A stretch of DNA of 64,000 nucleotides from Candidatus Limimonas egerieequi (GTDB lineage: Bacteria; Bacillota; Clostridia; Oscillospirales; Acutalibacteraceae): the NCBI GenBank assembly GCA_018064455.1, contig JAGHVH010000008.1, forward strand, positions 62,001 through 126,000. The letters run 5' to 3'. The first letter of the stretch is position 1, and each line of letters opens with the position of its first letter. The translations under genes were made by a program, and so were the position numbers. Of this stretch, positions 8,512 through 17,126 are shown piece after piece. The notes beneath the pieces were generated by a model. That model was not told where the DNA came from. It saw nothing but the letters and a program-made list of their open reading frames with translations, and made no database searches.

Positions 8512-9695
8512 TGAAAGAATTTATTCTAATCAAAAATGGAGAGATAGCACTCAAGGGACTTAATCGTTCAACATTTGAAGATGCACTTGTTAAAAATATC
8601 AAGCGCAGACTATCTCCAATACTCAAAGCTGATATAACCAAATCTCAGTCGACAATAATGGTTGAGCCATTGACAGAGAATCCAGATATGGATGCTGCTG
8701 TCGAGGCAATCAAAAGAGTCTTTGGTATCGCAGGCTTTTCACGTGCTGCCGCATGTGAAAAGGATATGGATATTATGAGACAAGTTGTCGTAGACTATCT
8801 TGCTGACACATATCGTGAATGTAAGACTTTTAAGGTTGAGGCTAGGCGTTCTGATAAAAAGTTCCCTTTAAACTCACCAGAGATTTGTCGTGAACTTGGT
8901 GGAGAGATTCTTTCACATTTCCCACACCTTCGTGTGGATGTTCACAACCCAGACCTTGTAGTAAATGTTGAAGTCCGCGAAAAATACACGTTTATTCACG
9001 GTAATCAGATTAAGGGCGCTGGCGGTATGCCGGTCGGCACATCTGGCCGCGCTGCGGTGATGATATCAGGCGGCATAGACAGTCCAGTGGCTGCTTGGAC
9101 GATGGCCAAGCGTGGACTTGTACTCGATGCAATACATTTTGCTTCACCGCCATATACAAGCCAACGTGCTGAGCAAAAAGTGCACGAGCTTCTTGGTAAG
9201 GTGTCAAAGTACAGCGGTACCATCAATTTGCTTGTAGTACCATTCACTGAAATTCAGGAGCACATCAAAGATGATTGCCCTGAGGACCTTTTCACAATTA
9301 TTATGCGACGCATGATGATGCGTATTGCAATAGAACTTGCAAAGCGCCAAGGTTGCGGCGCAATCATCACTGGCGAGAGCCTTGCTCAAGTTGCAAGCCA
9401 AACGCTTCTCGCTCTTGGCTGCACAGACGCTGTGGCAACTATGCCAGTGTTCCGCCCACTTATTGGAATGGATAAAAATGACATTGTTGAGATATCGAGA
9501 AAAATAGATACTTTTGCAATATCAATAGAACCATATGAGGACTGTTGTACAGTCTTTACTCCAAAGCATCCACGACTTCGTCCAACACTTGAGGACGTTG
9601 AGGCCGCTGAGAAGGCACTTGATATGGATGCCCTTATTAAGCGTGCCATAGATGGTGTAAAAATCGTAGTAATTGACAAGTCTTTAGATGTGTAA
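8511..9695 (+). CDS. thiI: tRNA 4-thiouridine synthase ThiI (no rhodanese domain)
   Basis: Adenylates U8 of tRNA and installs sulfur delivered by the upstream cysteine desulfurase. Domain order: N-terminal ferredoxin-like region and THUMP domain (residues ~60-165), then the PP-loop pyrophosphatase domain with SGGIDSPVAAW at ~186-196. The C-terminal region carries EDCCTVFTPKHP, typical of the short form. At 394 residues it lacks the rhodanese domain of enterobacterial ThiI, as is usual in Bacillus-type proteins, where the desulfurase transfers sulfur directly. It starts inside the stop of the upstream gene, indicating translational coupling. Confidence 0.95.
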   Translation: MKEFILIKNGEIALKGLNRSTFEDALVKNIKRRLSPILKADITKSQSTIMVEPLTENPDMDAAVEAIKRVFGIAGFSRAAACEKDMDIMRQVVVDYLADTYRECKTFKVEARRSDKKFPLNSPEICRELGGEILSHFPHLRVDVHNPDLVVNVEVREKYTFIHGNQIKGAGGMPVGTSGRAAVMISGGIDSPVAAWTMAKRGLVLDAIHFASPPYTSQRAEQKVHELLGKVSKYSGTINLLVVPFTEIQEHIKDDCPEDLFTIIMRRMMMRIAIELAKRQGCGAIITGESLAQVASQTLLALGCTDAVATMPVFRPLIGMDKNDIVEISRKIDTFAISIEPYEDCCTVFTPKHPRLRPTLEDVEAAEKALDMDALIKRAIDGVKIVVIDKSLDV

Positions 9696-9707
9696 GAGGT
9701 GTATATT

Positions 9708-10235
9708 TTGGAAGCAATAATAGTAAACAATCCCAAGGAACTGCTGACGAAATATGCAACCGCGCTTGTTGATGAACTATTGATTCACAACAAGCAACTG
9801 GCTGTTGCTGAGTCGTGCACAGGTGGACTTGTTGCAAAGGCTATCACAGACGTATCTGGCGCATCAAATGTATTTCACTGTGGTGTAATCTCTTATGTAA
9901 ACGAAATCAAAACCGAAGTTCTCGGTGTGGATAAAGATTTCCTTTCAGAGAATGGCCCAGTGAATATTGAGACTGCAATAATGATGGCAGAGGGTGTTCG
10001 CAAGCTTGGACATGCCGACATAGGCATTGGAATATCAGGTGTTGCAGGACCTGGTCCTGATGGAGGCCATCCAGAAGGTGAAGTACACATCGCTCTATCT
10101 GATGGTACAGATAATATGTGTGTTTCACTTGATACGAAAACGGTAAATAAACGAGAGTACAATCGAGAACTTGCAACGCTTAATGCAATCAATCTTGTGC
10201 TCTTTTACCTTAAGAAAAACAAAGAGGAGGGATGA
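9708..10235 (+). CDS. pncC: CinA C-terminal-domain protein, nicotinamide-nucleotide amidase
   Basis: Predicted to deamidate NMN to nicotinate mononucleotide in pyridine nucleotide salvage. Single CinA C-terminal domain (~175 residues) with the catalytic AESCTGG motif at residues 34-40 (Ser36), GVISYVNEIKTEVLGV, and the GISGVAGPGPDGGHPEG loop near residues 105-120. TTG 9708 is preferred because AGAGGTG lies six bases upstream. GTG 9699 would add three residues but overlaps that ribosome-binding site. It lacks the N-terminal MoCF domain of full CinA. A diverged relative with this fold appears four genes downstream at 13706. Confidence 0.9.
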   Translation: MEAIIVNNPKELLTKYATALVDELLIHNKQLAVAESCTGGLVAKAITDVSGASNVFHCGVISYVNEIKTEVLGVDKDFLSENGPVNIETAIMMAEGVRKLGHADIGIGISGVAGPGPDGGHPEGEVHIALSDGTDNMCVSLDTKTVNKREYNRELATLNAINLVLFYLKKNKEEG

Positions 10236-10238
10236 CGA

Positions 10239-10934
10239 ATGGCAGATACTAAGAAAAATCAAAGTACAAAGAAAAAAGTTGATTTAACTCCAACTGACAA
10301 TGACAGTATTTTTCTCTTTGATATTGAAGTTCCTGCTGAGTCAGTAAAAGACGCCCCTAAACCACAAACTCCAAAGAAACCGGCACAGGCATCAAAACCT
10401 TCTAGTGCAAAGAAACCTGCGCAATCTGCGCAAAGAGAAGCACCAAAGAAGCGCCCTGCGCAGGAGAAAAAACTTAATGAGGTAAAGGGCGAACCTAAGC
10501 AACTCGCAAAAGAGAAAAAGGGTCCTTCTCTTGAAAAGGAAGAGGTAATATCACCTCCAAAGAAAAAGATGCCAAAGCAGGCGTCTCCTCTTGAAAAACC
10601 AGAGGAGAAGGAATCAATCAAAGTTCCTTATGTCAATAAAAAGCCAGCAACAAAGCGTGACTTTAGTGACGGTGCAAAGGCTGTAAAAAATGCAACAAAA
10701 GATCTTCCAAAGGTTTTGGCTTGGTTTATTCCAACACAAAATGACAAGATGGAAGAACTTGTTAGAAAAGGCCTTGTTATCATATGCATAATCGTTCTTA
10801 TCTTCTCAATGGGCATTCTCATCAAGAGCACTCATCTTGAGAAGAAGGCAAGCGAAGATAACGCTGGCTCACAATTTGTAAACAAATACGTATACTCTTA
10901 CGAAATTTATGATAAATCAGACAAGGAGAAATAA
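10239..10934 (+). CDS. Lys/Pro-rich protein with C-terminal membrane anchor, unknown function
   Basis: Unrecognised 231-residue protein. Residues 1-175 are hydrophilic and dominated by Lys, Pro, Ala and Glu (KKPAQASKP, KKRPAQEKK), probably disordered. A hydrophobic stretch at ~178-198 (LVIICIIVLIFSMGILI) is followed by ~30 hydrophilic residues. By the positive-inside rule the basic N-terminus should be cytoplasmic. Start ATG 10239 follows GAGGAGGG. It lies three bases after pncC and two bases before the sortase gene, so it is translated with both. It shares with the sortase a long low-complexity cytoplasmic part and a single membrane span, suggesting that the two proteins might interact. Not an RnfG: no flavin-binding motif is visible. 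Confidence 0.75.
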   Translation: MADTKKNQSTKKKVDLTPTDNDSIFLFDIEVPAESVKDAPKPQTPKKPAQASKPSSAKKPAQSAQREAPKKRPAQEKKLNEVKGEPKQLAKEKKGPSLEKEEVISPPKKKMPKQASPLEKPEEKESIKVPYVNKKPATKRDFSDGAKAVKNATKDLPKVLAWFIPTQNDKMEELVRKGLVIICIIVLIFSMGILIKSTHLEKKASEDNAGSQFVNKYVYSYEIYDKSDKEK

Positions 10935-10936
10935 TC

Positions 10937-13699
10937 ATGGCAGATCAAAACTTTAATCCAATGCAACCACAGTACATTGATCCACAGGCACAGCCTGCAG
11001 CACCTTATGGACAGCCACAGTACACAGCTGCTCCACAGCCAACATATGCTGCACCAGCTCCTGCTGAACCAGAAATAATCATTCAAGAAGTAGGCTTTGC
11101 TGATTATGGATTTGGCGAAGGCGATTCAGTTGGTGGCGGCCATGATTTTGGCGGCTTTATGGATGACGATAACAGCACAGATACACTTGATGGTTTCAAT
11201 GCTTTCAATTCTCAGACACCAAATCTTGATTTGGCAGATGTTGAGGCAGCTTCAAAGGCTGCAACAGCAGAAGAAAAGGCTATGTTTACATCAACAGTAT
11301 CAAACTTTGATTTGAATGCACTTGAAGAAGCATCACATACTTCTTCAGATGCTGATAGAGACATTTTCTCAAGCAGCATAGCAGTAGGCGAGCGTGAAAT
11401 GACAGTAAGCGATATGCCTTCATTTGATGCAGCGTCTGCATCATTTGCAAAGCCAGCTGAACCAGCAGCACCAATTGCTCCTGCTCCAATTATTGATCCA
11501 GCTCCTGCAGCTCCAGTTGCCCCAGCACCTGCTCCAGCAGAACCAGCTCCTGCAGCTCCATCATCATTTATGGCATCAATGCAGAGCATGTTCTCATCAA
11601 TGAATGGTAGCGCATCACCTGCAACACCTGCAGAGCCTGCTCCATCTACTCCCAGTTTCGAACAACCTGTAATTGAGCAACCAGCTCCTGCTCCAGTTAC
11701 ACCAACTGCACCGGTTGCTCCAGCACAGCCTGATGTTGTAGTAAATGCAGCACCAGCACAGGCTACTCCTATTCAGGATATAAGCAGTTTCTCACCAGAG
11801 GCTTCACAGGCCCCTGTTAAGGATGACGCATATTGGAATAACATCGACAAGATGCTTGATAACTTTGATAAAAAGGCTGAGCCAGCGCCTGCACCAGCAG
11901 CACCGGCAGTTCCTGTTACTGCACCTGTAATGCCAGCAGCACCTGCTTTTGAGCAGCCTGCACCTGCACCACAGGCAGAGGAGCCAAAACTCCCTTTTAA
12001 TCAAGGCGCTCAGGTAACACAGCCTGCAGCGCCAATAGTCCCACCTCAGCCAACACAGCAGGCACCTGCAGAGCCTGCTCCAACACCAGTACAGAATATT
12101 CCACCTGTAGCTCCGGTTCAGAATATCCCACCGGTTGCTCCGGTTCAGAATATCCCACCGGTTGCTCCGGTTCAGAACATTCCACCTGTACCACCTGTAC
12201 AGCCTGCACCAGCTCCGGTTCAGAATGTTCCACCAGTAGCACCTGCTCCTGTACAACCAACTCCAGCACCTGCTCAGAACGTCCCACCAGTTGCTCCTAA
12301 GGGAATGTTTATCAAGGACGTTTCTACAGCTCCTACTCCAACAGAGGCTGCTGTTACAGCCACAGGCGTAGTTGCTGCGGCAACGACAGCTCCACAAGCT
12401 GCGTATGCTCCACAGGAAGTTCCTGCAGCCGAGGAAAAGGAAGACATGTCATGGCTTCAGCCTGAGGAGAATGCTTCTGATTCAAAGCGTGCGCAGAGGG
12501 AGGCAGAGCGTGCACAACGCGATGCTAATCGTGCTGCAAAGGCAGAGGAAAGAGCAGCGTTAAAGGCTCAAAAGGAAGAGGAAAAGGCTGCAAAGAAAGC
12601 CGCCAAAGCGGAAGCTAAGGCAGCTAAGAAGTCTAAGGACGAAGAGCCAGCATTAAGTATTAATTTGGAAGCACCACAGGACGAAGAAGGTCCAGTGATT
12701 GAAGAAACAAAAAAGGAAGTTCCAAAGGGCTTTAAAGGATTCCTCTACAAGGTGCTCCCAAATGGTGATGATCCAATAGGCGAAAAGATTAGAAAGTGCA
12801 TAGCAATTATTTCTGCAATTGCACTTATCGTCTGTGGTATTTATTTCCTTTCATCATTTATCAATTCAAAGTCAGCTGAGAAGGATTCAGACAAGCTTGC
12901 TGATTTGATGGCAAACTCAGAGAATAGCGATGCTGCATGGGATGATATTTATGCAAAGTATCCTGATATTCAATTCCCATCTGGCATGCAGGCAAAGTTT
13001 GCTGATATCTATGCAATGAACCAAGACCTTATCGGTTGGATCCGTATCCCAGGACTTGGTATTGATTACCCAGTTGTTCAGACAACTGACGACTCTTACT
13101 ATTTAAAGCATGACTTTAATAAGCAGTCATCTGTTTACGGTACTATTTTCCTTGGTGCTAATAACAAGTATGACGAGCTTGACTTGAACACTGTAATCTA
13201 TGGACATGCTATGCGTCGTGACAAGCAGATGTTCTCACGCCTTCACGATTATAAGCAGAAGGATGCTTTCATCGCGAACCCAATTATTGAGTTCAACACA
13301 CTCTATGGAAATTATAAGTTCAAGGTTTATTGCGCATTTATCACAAATGGTTCATCAGTTGATGATAACGGATACCTCTTTGATTACACTTTCGCAAACC
13401 TCTCATCAACAGAACTTTTCGCAGGTTTTGTTGCTGAAATTAATCAGCGTAAACTCTATTCAACAGGTGTAGATATTTTGCCAACAGACAAGATTATTAC
13501 ACTTTCTACTTGCAGTTATGAATTTGACAATGCAAGACTTGTTGTTATAGGCCGTTTGCTTCGCGATGGCGAGAGCACAGAGGTTGATTCCTCAAAGGTA
13601 AATGACAATAATAACCCTCGTTACCCACAGGCGTGGTATGACGCAAACAAGAAGACAAATCCATATGCTTCTTATTCACACTGGTCACCAAAAGGATGA
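10937..13699 (+). CDS. Class B sortase with very long Pro/Ala-rich N-terminal region
   Basis: Sortases are transpeptidases that join surface proteins to the cell wall or to each other. The C-terminal ~230 residues are a class B-like sortase domain: DLIGWIRIPGLGIDYPVVQ, YGHAMRRD with His757, TLSTCSYEF with Cys859, and NARLVVIGRL with Arg867, giving a complete His-Cys-Arg triad. A membrane span lies at ~618-640 (CIAIISAIALIVCGIYFL). The first ~600 residues are most unusual: Gln/Pro/Ala-rich, with an acidic section (~50-170), long PAPA stretches, 9-residue QNIPPVAPV repeats (386-421), and a Lys/Glu/Ala helix-forming stretch (~515-575). By normal sortase topology this part is cytoplasmic. No sorting-signal substrate is seen in the window. 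Confidence 0.9.
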   Translation: MADQNFNPMQPQYIDPQAQPAAPYGQPQYTAAPQPTYAAPAPAEPEIIIQEVGFADYGFGEGDSVGGGHDFGGFMDDDNSTDTLDGFNAFNSQTPNLDLADVEAASKAATAEEKAMFTSTVSNFDLNALEEASHTSSDADRDIFSSSIAVGEREMTVSDMPSFDAASASFAKPAEPAAPIAPAPIIDPAPAAPVAPAPAPAEPAPAAPSSFMASMQSMFSSMNGSASPATPAEPAPSTPSFEQPVIEQPAPAPVTPTAPVAPAQPDVVVNAAPAQATPIQDISSFSPEASQAPVKDDAYWNNIDKMLDNFDKKAEPAPAPAAPAVPVTAPVMPAAPAFEQPAPAPQAEEPKLPFNQGAQVTQPAAPIVPPQPTQQAPAEPAPTPVQNIPPVAPVQNIPPVAPVQNIPPVAPVQNIPPVPPVQPAPAPVQNVPPVAPAPVQPTPAPAQNVPPVAPKGMFIKDVSTAPTPTEAAVTATGVVAAATTAPQAAYAPQEVPAAEEKEDMSWLQPEENASDSKRAQREAERAQRDANRAAKAEERAALKAQKEEEKAAKKAAKAEAKAAKKSKDEEPALSINLEAPQDEEGPVIEETKKEVPKGFKGFLYKVLPNGDDPIGEKIRKCIAIISAIALIVCGIYFLSSFINSKSAEKDSDKLADLMANSENSDAAWDDIYAKYPDIQFPSGMQAKFADIYAMNQDLIGWIRIPGLGIDYPVVQTTDDSYYLKHDFNKQSSVYGTIFLGANNKYDELDLNTVIYGHAMRRDKQMFSRLHDYKQKDAFIANPIIEFNTLYGNYKFKVYCAFITNGSSVDDNGYLFDYTFANLSSTELFAGFVAEINQRKLYSTGVDILPTDKIITLSTCSYEFDNARLVVIGRLLRDGESTEVDSSKVNDNNNPRYPQAWYDANKKTNPYASYSHWSPKG
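12092..12199 (+). repeat. Four 27-bp tandem repeats inside the sortase gene
   Basis: Four consecutive in-frame 27-base units begin at 12092, 12119, 12146 and 12173, each coding for QNIPPVAPV or a close variant (the last has VPPV). The second and third units are nearly identical at DNA level, so copy number may vary between strains by slippage without breaking the frame. Confidence 0.85.
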
Positions 13700-13705
13700 T
13701 GTTAA

Positions 13706-14896
13706 ATGAAGTTGAGTCTTTTTTCGCTAGGCGCTGAAGAGACCTTAGCAATAAAAGAATCACAAGTTGCTATCGAGAATGCTTTTCATCAGATTCTCGA
13801 TGAGCCTTACAAATTTACAAATTTTACAAATGAGAAATTGTTTTTGACTGAACTCTCTACAGCAGTTGCAAGGGATAGTATGATTGTTGCGGCTGCTGAG
13901 CCACAGTATTTTAAGGCTTTCAAAAGCTTTATCTGTAATGCTTTCCAACTCAAATGTAAGCCATCAAAGACTATTACTGGACTTATTCAATTTGTTCATC
14001 CAGAGGCAACGGATGACTTTATTGAGGATCAAGCAAATATTCCAACTGGAGCTACACCTCTCGTTACACAGGACGGCCTGTATTCGGGTTTTGGTATCAA
14101 GGCCAAGAATCAGCTCCTTATTGTTCTTCCGCTCGATGATAAGCGTATAGACTACGTTATCAATAACAGCCTTATGCAGTTCGTTCGCGAGAACATGGAT
14201 ATGTCTATCTTGACTGCTGACCCTCTTACAGGTATGGAAGTAGAAGACAGTCCACTTGCAAAGCAAAATGTAAGGAGAAATGGCGAGCTCTATGACAGCC
14301 AGCTTGTTGCATCTACGGTAAAGAAACTTATGGACCGTGGCCTTACAGTTGCGCTTGCGAACACTAAAACAGTGGACTTTATCGGTAATATCTCAACAAC
14401 TGCTATTGATTTAAGTGGCGTATTTTACGTTTCAGGATATAGCATCGAAAAGGGCGAGATGTCAGCAAGAGAGTTTGCAATCAACCTTGCAAAAGGTGCA
14501 CTTATTAATTCAAAGAATAGCATAGGTGCGACGATTACCAAGGTCTTCTCACTTCCTGATGAGAATGGAAAGCAGCAGTTCTTTATGTATGCTTGTATCG
14601 CAGATAAAGAGAATGCAAATGTTGCAAAACTTACTGCAGAGGACGATGAGACTCCTCCACAACTCATTTATCGCGCTGTAGAAGAACTCTTTAGAATGCT
14701 CAACGTTTGGGCAGATACTGGATATGCTGTACCACAGGAATCGAATGTGGTTGTTGTTCGTCCAAGTATCGGAAATAAAAAGAGTGAAGCGTTCCTTAAT
14801 AAGATAAGGATTGCAACTGGCGCTATCATTGCCGCTGGTTCTGTTGCATCAGTAATAATTTCACTTGTTGTAAATAATGTATATGGTGTCCTGTAA
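13706..14896 (+). CDS. CinA-like membrane-anchored protein, probably non-catalytic
   Basis: Not a standard family member, but two parts resemble CinA. Residues ~100-160 (GATPLVTQDGLYSGFGIK followed by LLIVLPLDD) resemble the MoCF-type N-terminal domain, where canonical CinA has NPxGTAPGF and IxLPGPP. Residues ~203-330 follow the C-terminal amidase domain: LTVALANTKTVD matches LAVAESCTGG of pncC at 9708, and SIGATITKVFSLPDENGK matches DIGIGISGVAGPGPDGG. The catalytic Ser-Cys-Thr-Gly-Gly residues are not kept. A hydrophobic tail at ~370-392 should anchor it to the membrane with the domains in the cytoplasm. Last gene of the operon, six bases after the sortase stop. The relationship is judged by eye and needs a profile search. 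Confidence 0.6.
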   Translation: MKLSLFSLGAEETLAIKESQVAIENAFHQILDEPYKFTNFTNEKLFLTELSTAVARDSMIVAAAEPQYFKAFKSFICNAFQLKCKPSKTITGLIQFVHPEATDDFIEDQANIPTGATPLVTQDGLYSGFGIKAKNQLLIVLPLDDKRIDYVINNSLMQFVRENMDMSILTADPLTGMEVEDSPLAKQNVRRNGELYDSQLVASTVKKLMDRGLTVALANTKTVDFIGNISTTAIDLSGVFYVSGYSIEKGEMSAREFAINLAKGALINSKNSIGATITKVFSLPDENGKQQFFMYACIADKENANVAKLTAEDDETPPQLIYRAVEELFRMLNVWADTGYAVPQESNVVVVRPSIGNKKSEAFLNKIRIATGAIIAAGSVASVIISLVVNNVYGVL

Positions 14897-14908
14897 TAAA
14901 GGCAGATA

Positions 14909-14947
14909 AAAAACGCTCTTGAGGAGTTCCTCAAGAGCGTTTATTTT
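14909..14947. terminator. Bidirectional terminator between the CinA-like gene and rsmA
   Basis: Near-perfect 15-bp inverted repeat (AAACGCTCTTGAGGA and its complement) with A-rich and T-rich flanks. It ends the + strand operon and also serves rsmA on the minus strand, five bases away. Confidence 0.9.
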
Positions 14948-14951
14948 GTCT

Positions 14952-15806
14952 TTAGTTGCTAAAAAGACTTGTATAAATGGAAATGAGTTGTTCCATTGTA
15001 AGCTCTTCTATGCGAGCGGTGCGTGGGATAGCAAGGCTATCCAGTGCTGCACCGAGCGCATCCTTGGTGACAGGGCCGAAGCAAAGAGAATTCATGATTG
15101 TCTTGCGGCGTTTGGTAAACGCCGTTTTAATCATGTTGAAGAATTTTGCTTCGTCATCTATGTCGCCAGGACGCTCATCGCGTAGCGTGAGCGAAATTAC
15201 TTCACTGTCAACTTTTGGTGACGGCATGAAACATTCTTTGCCTACAAAGAATAGTTCATCTGCCGTCGCATAGTAGTTGACTGCGACTGTAACGGCACCA
15301 GCATCCCTTGTGCCGACATCGGCACAGAGCCTGTCTGCTGCCTCTTTTTGTACCATAACTACGATGGATTCAACCGGTAGGTTGTCTTCAAGGAGCTTCA
15401 TAATTACTGGTGAAGTTATGTAGTATGGAAGGTTGGCACAGATGACAACTGGCATACCGGAAAACTCTTCTTTTATGAGTGCGTGAAGGTCAATTTTCAT
15501 GACATCGCCACTCACAATTTTGACGTTGTCAAAATCAGACAATGTGTCGGCAAGTATTGGTGGTAAGCGGTCGTCGAGCTCGATTGCAACAACGCGCTTT
15601 GCGCGTTTCGCGAGCTCGGCGGTCAAGACGCCGATGCCAGGCCCTACCTCAATAACGCCATATTCCTCATCCGGCACTGCTGCATCGGCCATCCTTGGGC
15701 AAACGCTATCATCAATGATAAAGTTTTGCCCAAGCGCCTTAGAGAAAGAAAATCCATTCTTTGACAGAATGGATTTTATAGTATTTATGTCAGATAAATT
15801 GTACAT
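14952..15806 (-). CDS. rsmA: 16S rRNA dimethyladenosine transferase RsmA (KsgA)
   Basis: SAM-dependent enzyme that dimethylates two adjacent adenosines in the 3' terminal helix of 16S rRNA. ATG 15806 is chosen because GGAAGAG lies just upstream and the product then begins MYNLSDINTIKSIL; an upstream in-frame ATG at 15836 would run into the preceding gene. Motifs: FSKALGQNFIID, VIEVGPGIGVLTAEL (SAM binding), the catalytic NLPYYITSP, and FMPSPKVDSEV. The 284-residue length is standard. It lies 11 bases after the stop of the membrane-anchored protein and is last in a three-gene minus-strand operon. Confidence 0.96.
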   Translation of the reverse strand: MYNLSDINTIKSILSKNGFSFSKALGQNFIIDDSVCPRMADAAVPDEEYGVIEVGPGIGVLTAELAKRAKRVVAIELDDRLPPILADTLSDFDNVKIVSGDVMKIDLHALIKEEFSGMPVVICANLPYYITSPVIMKLLEDNLPVESIVVMVQKEAADRLCADVGTRDAGAVTVAVNYYATADELFFVGKECFMPSPKVDSEVISLTLRDERPGDIDDEAKFFNMIKTAFTKRRKTIMNSLCFGPVTKDALGAALDSLAIPRTARIEELTMEQLISIYTSLFSN

Positions 15807-15817
15807 AAACTCTTCCT

Positions 15818-17107
15818 TTAAAATACCTGTTCCCAAGGAACAACTATATTTTTAACTGTGTCTGCTGTAGTTGAAGGAGAGAGGAAACTAACGTAGTCAA
15901 GTGATGTGAATGAAACGTTAGGATTTCCCAGTAAGAAGAGGTTTTTACCGCTTATTACCTGCATCCTATCTGTGGCAAATTCAAAGAAGAAAAGTCTGTC
16001 TGACTCGGTGCCGATAGAACCAGCAAGAGCAATCTTAGAACCGCCATCTGATATTGCGAAATCTTCAACACCATCAAACGATAAAGTGGTGTCAATAACC
16101 TGTTCAGCTCCACCCAAAACGTCATAGAGAATCTTGGCATCTGGGTTTAGGATGTAATAGCCCTTTACAAGGTAAGTTGCTGGGTCACGATTGAACTCAT
16201 AAACGGCCTCTGTCATGATGCCAGTTACCTTTGAAAGGCAGAATATTGTATCGCCTTTGAGTGTTACGCCTTCAACATCCTTAAATGATTTTGCATACTC
16301 AAGAAGGAGAAGGTCTCCGTCCTTACAAAAGCCGTAAGGAAGGGCAATGTTGCCTGATACGATTACTTCTTTACTGCTTGTTGTCGTCTTCATAAAGAGG
16401 CTGTAACCCTCTGCGTCACCTTCGTTTTTGGTGAAGTAGTAGAAGCCATCAGCACGATCCTTTATGAGGTCAACGGCAACAAATGAAGTGTTTGGATCAA
16501 GTACAAAAATCTCTTCGAGTTTGGAGTCATTTGCAAGAAATGCATAGGCAGCATCATATGTCTTTGTGTTCTTGTAAAAGTCGCCAATTGTAAAGTCAAC
16601 AAATGCAAGGTAGTCATAGTTTTCAGTTACCCGGTTCGGTATAACTTTTATGAAAGCATAAGGGAAATCCTTGCTCTTTTTGTTCTGCAAAACGCCGAAA
16701 CCGATGGTCTCTTCATTGTATTCGGTGAAGTATACTGTTACCTCTTCAGTTTTGTCCTTTGCTGGAACCTGAAGCTTGACTGTGTCAGTTGCACGAACCT
16801 TTTTAAATTCGCCGTTGTCGCTGACACGGTGGTAAGTAATCTTGTCACCATCTACGCAGTAATAGAGACCAACAATGCCCGTCTCCAAGTATGGGGAGTC
16901 ATCTTCTTTGTCTATAACTGACTTTGCAAGGAACTGAGCAGTCAACTCGTCGTTGTTCCTTCCTGCAAGGTCCTTTTCATATTTGTGGACCTGAGGAAGC
17001 TTGTAACCAGTGGCAAAAAACGCAATGATAAGTGTTGCAAGAATTAAGCCAATAGTTGCAGCCCAGTTAAAAGAGATTTTCTCTTTTAAATCAAATTTCT
17101 TATCCAA
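15818..17107 (-). CDS. Membrane-anchored extracytoplasmic protein, unknown function
   Basis: Unrecognised 429-residue protein. A short charged N-terminus is followed by one hydrophobic span (~14-33, WAATIGLILATLIIAFFATGY), leaving ~390 residues outside the cell. This part is rich in short beta-strand-like segments (LLEYAKSF, FFFEFATDRM, KIALAGSIG), which would fit a beta-propeller or similar fold, but no catalytic motif is seen. The start is TTG 17107, seven bases after GGAGG; no better ATG is near. It lies between a DUF3048 lipoprotein gene and rsmA, so a role at the envelope together with the lipoprotein is plausible. Confidence 0.75.
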   Translation of the reverse strand: MDKKFDLKEKISFNWAATIGLILATLIIAFFATGYKLPQVHKYEKDLAGRNNDELTAQFLAKSVIDKEDDSPYLETGIVGLYYCVDGDKITYHRVSDNGEFKKVRATDTVKLQVPAKDKTEEVTVYFTEYNEETIGFGVLQNKKSKDFPYAFIKVIPNRVTENYDYLAFVDFTIGDFYKNTKTYDAAYAFLANDSKLEEIFVLDPNTSFVAVDLIKDRADGFYYFTKNEGDAEGYSLFMKTTTSSKEVIVSGNIALPYGFCKDGDLLLLEYAKSFKDVEGVTLKGDTIFCLSKVTGIMTEAVYEFNRDPATYLVKGYYILNPDAKILYDVLGGAEQVIDTTLSFDGVEDFAISDGGSKIALAGSIGTESDRLFFFEFATDRMQVISGKNLFLLGNPNVSFTSLDYVSFLSPSTTADTVKNIVVPWEQVF

Positions 17108-17126
17108 TGGATAACCTCCGAATCAA

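Noticed and set aside
10239-10934. Candidate missing RnfG subunit
   Set aside because: No FMN-binding S(T)GAT motif, wrong topology (C-terminal anchor) and Lys/Pro-rich low-complexity sequence.
11804-12397. Minus-strand open frame rich in Cys, Arg and Trp
   Set aside because: It is antisense to the Pro/Ala repeats of the sortase gene; composition follows from the repeat codons, not from selection for protein.
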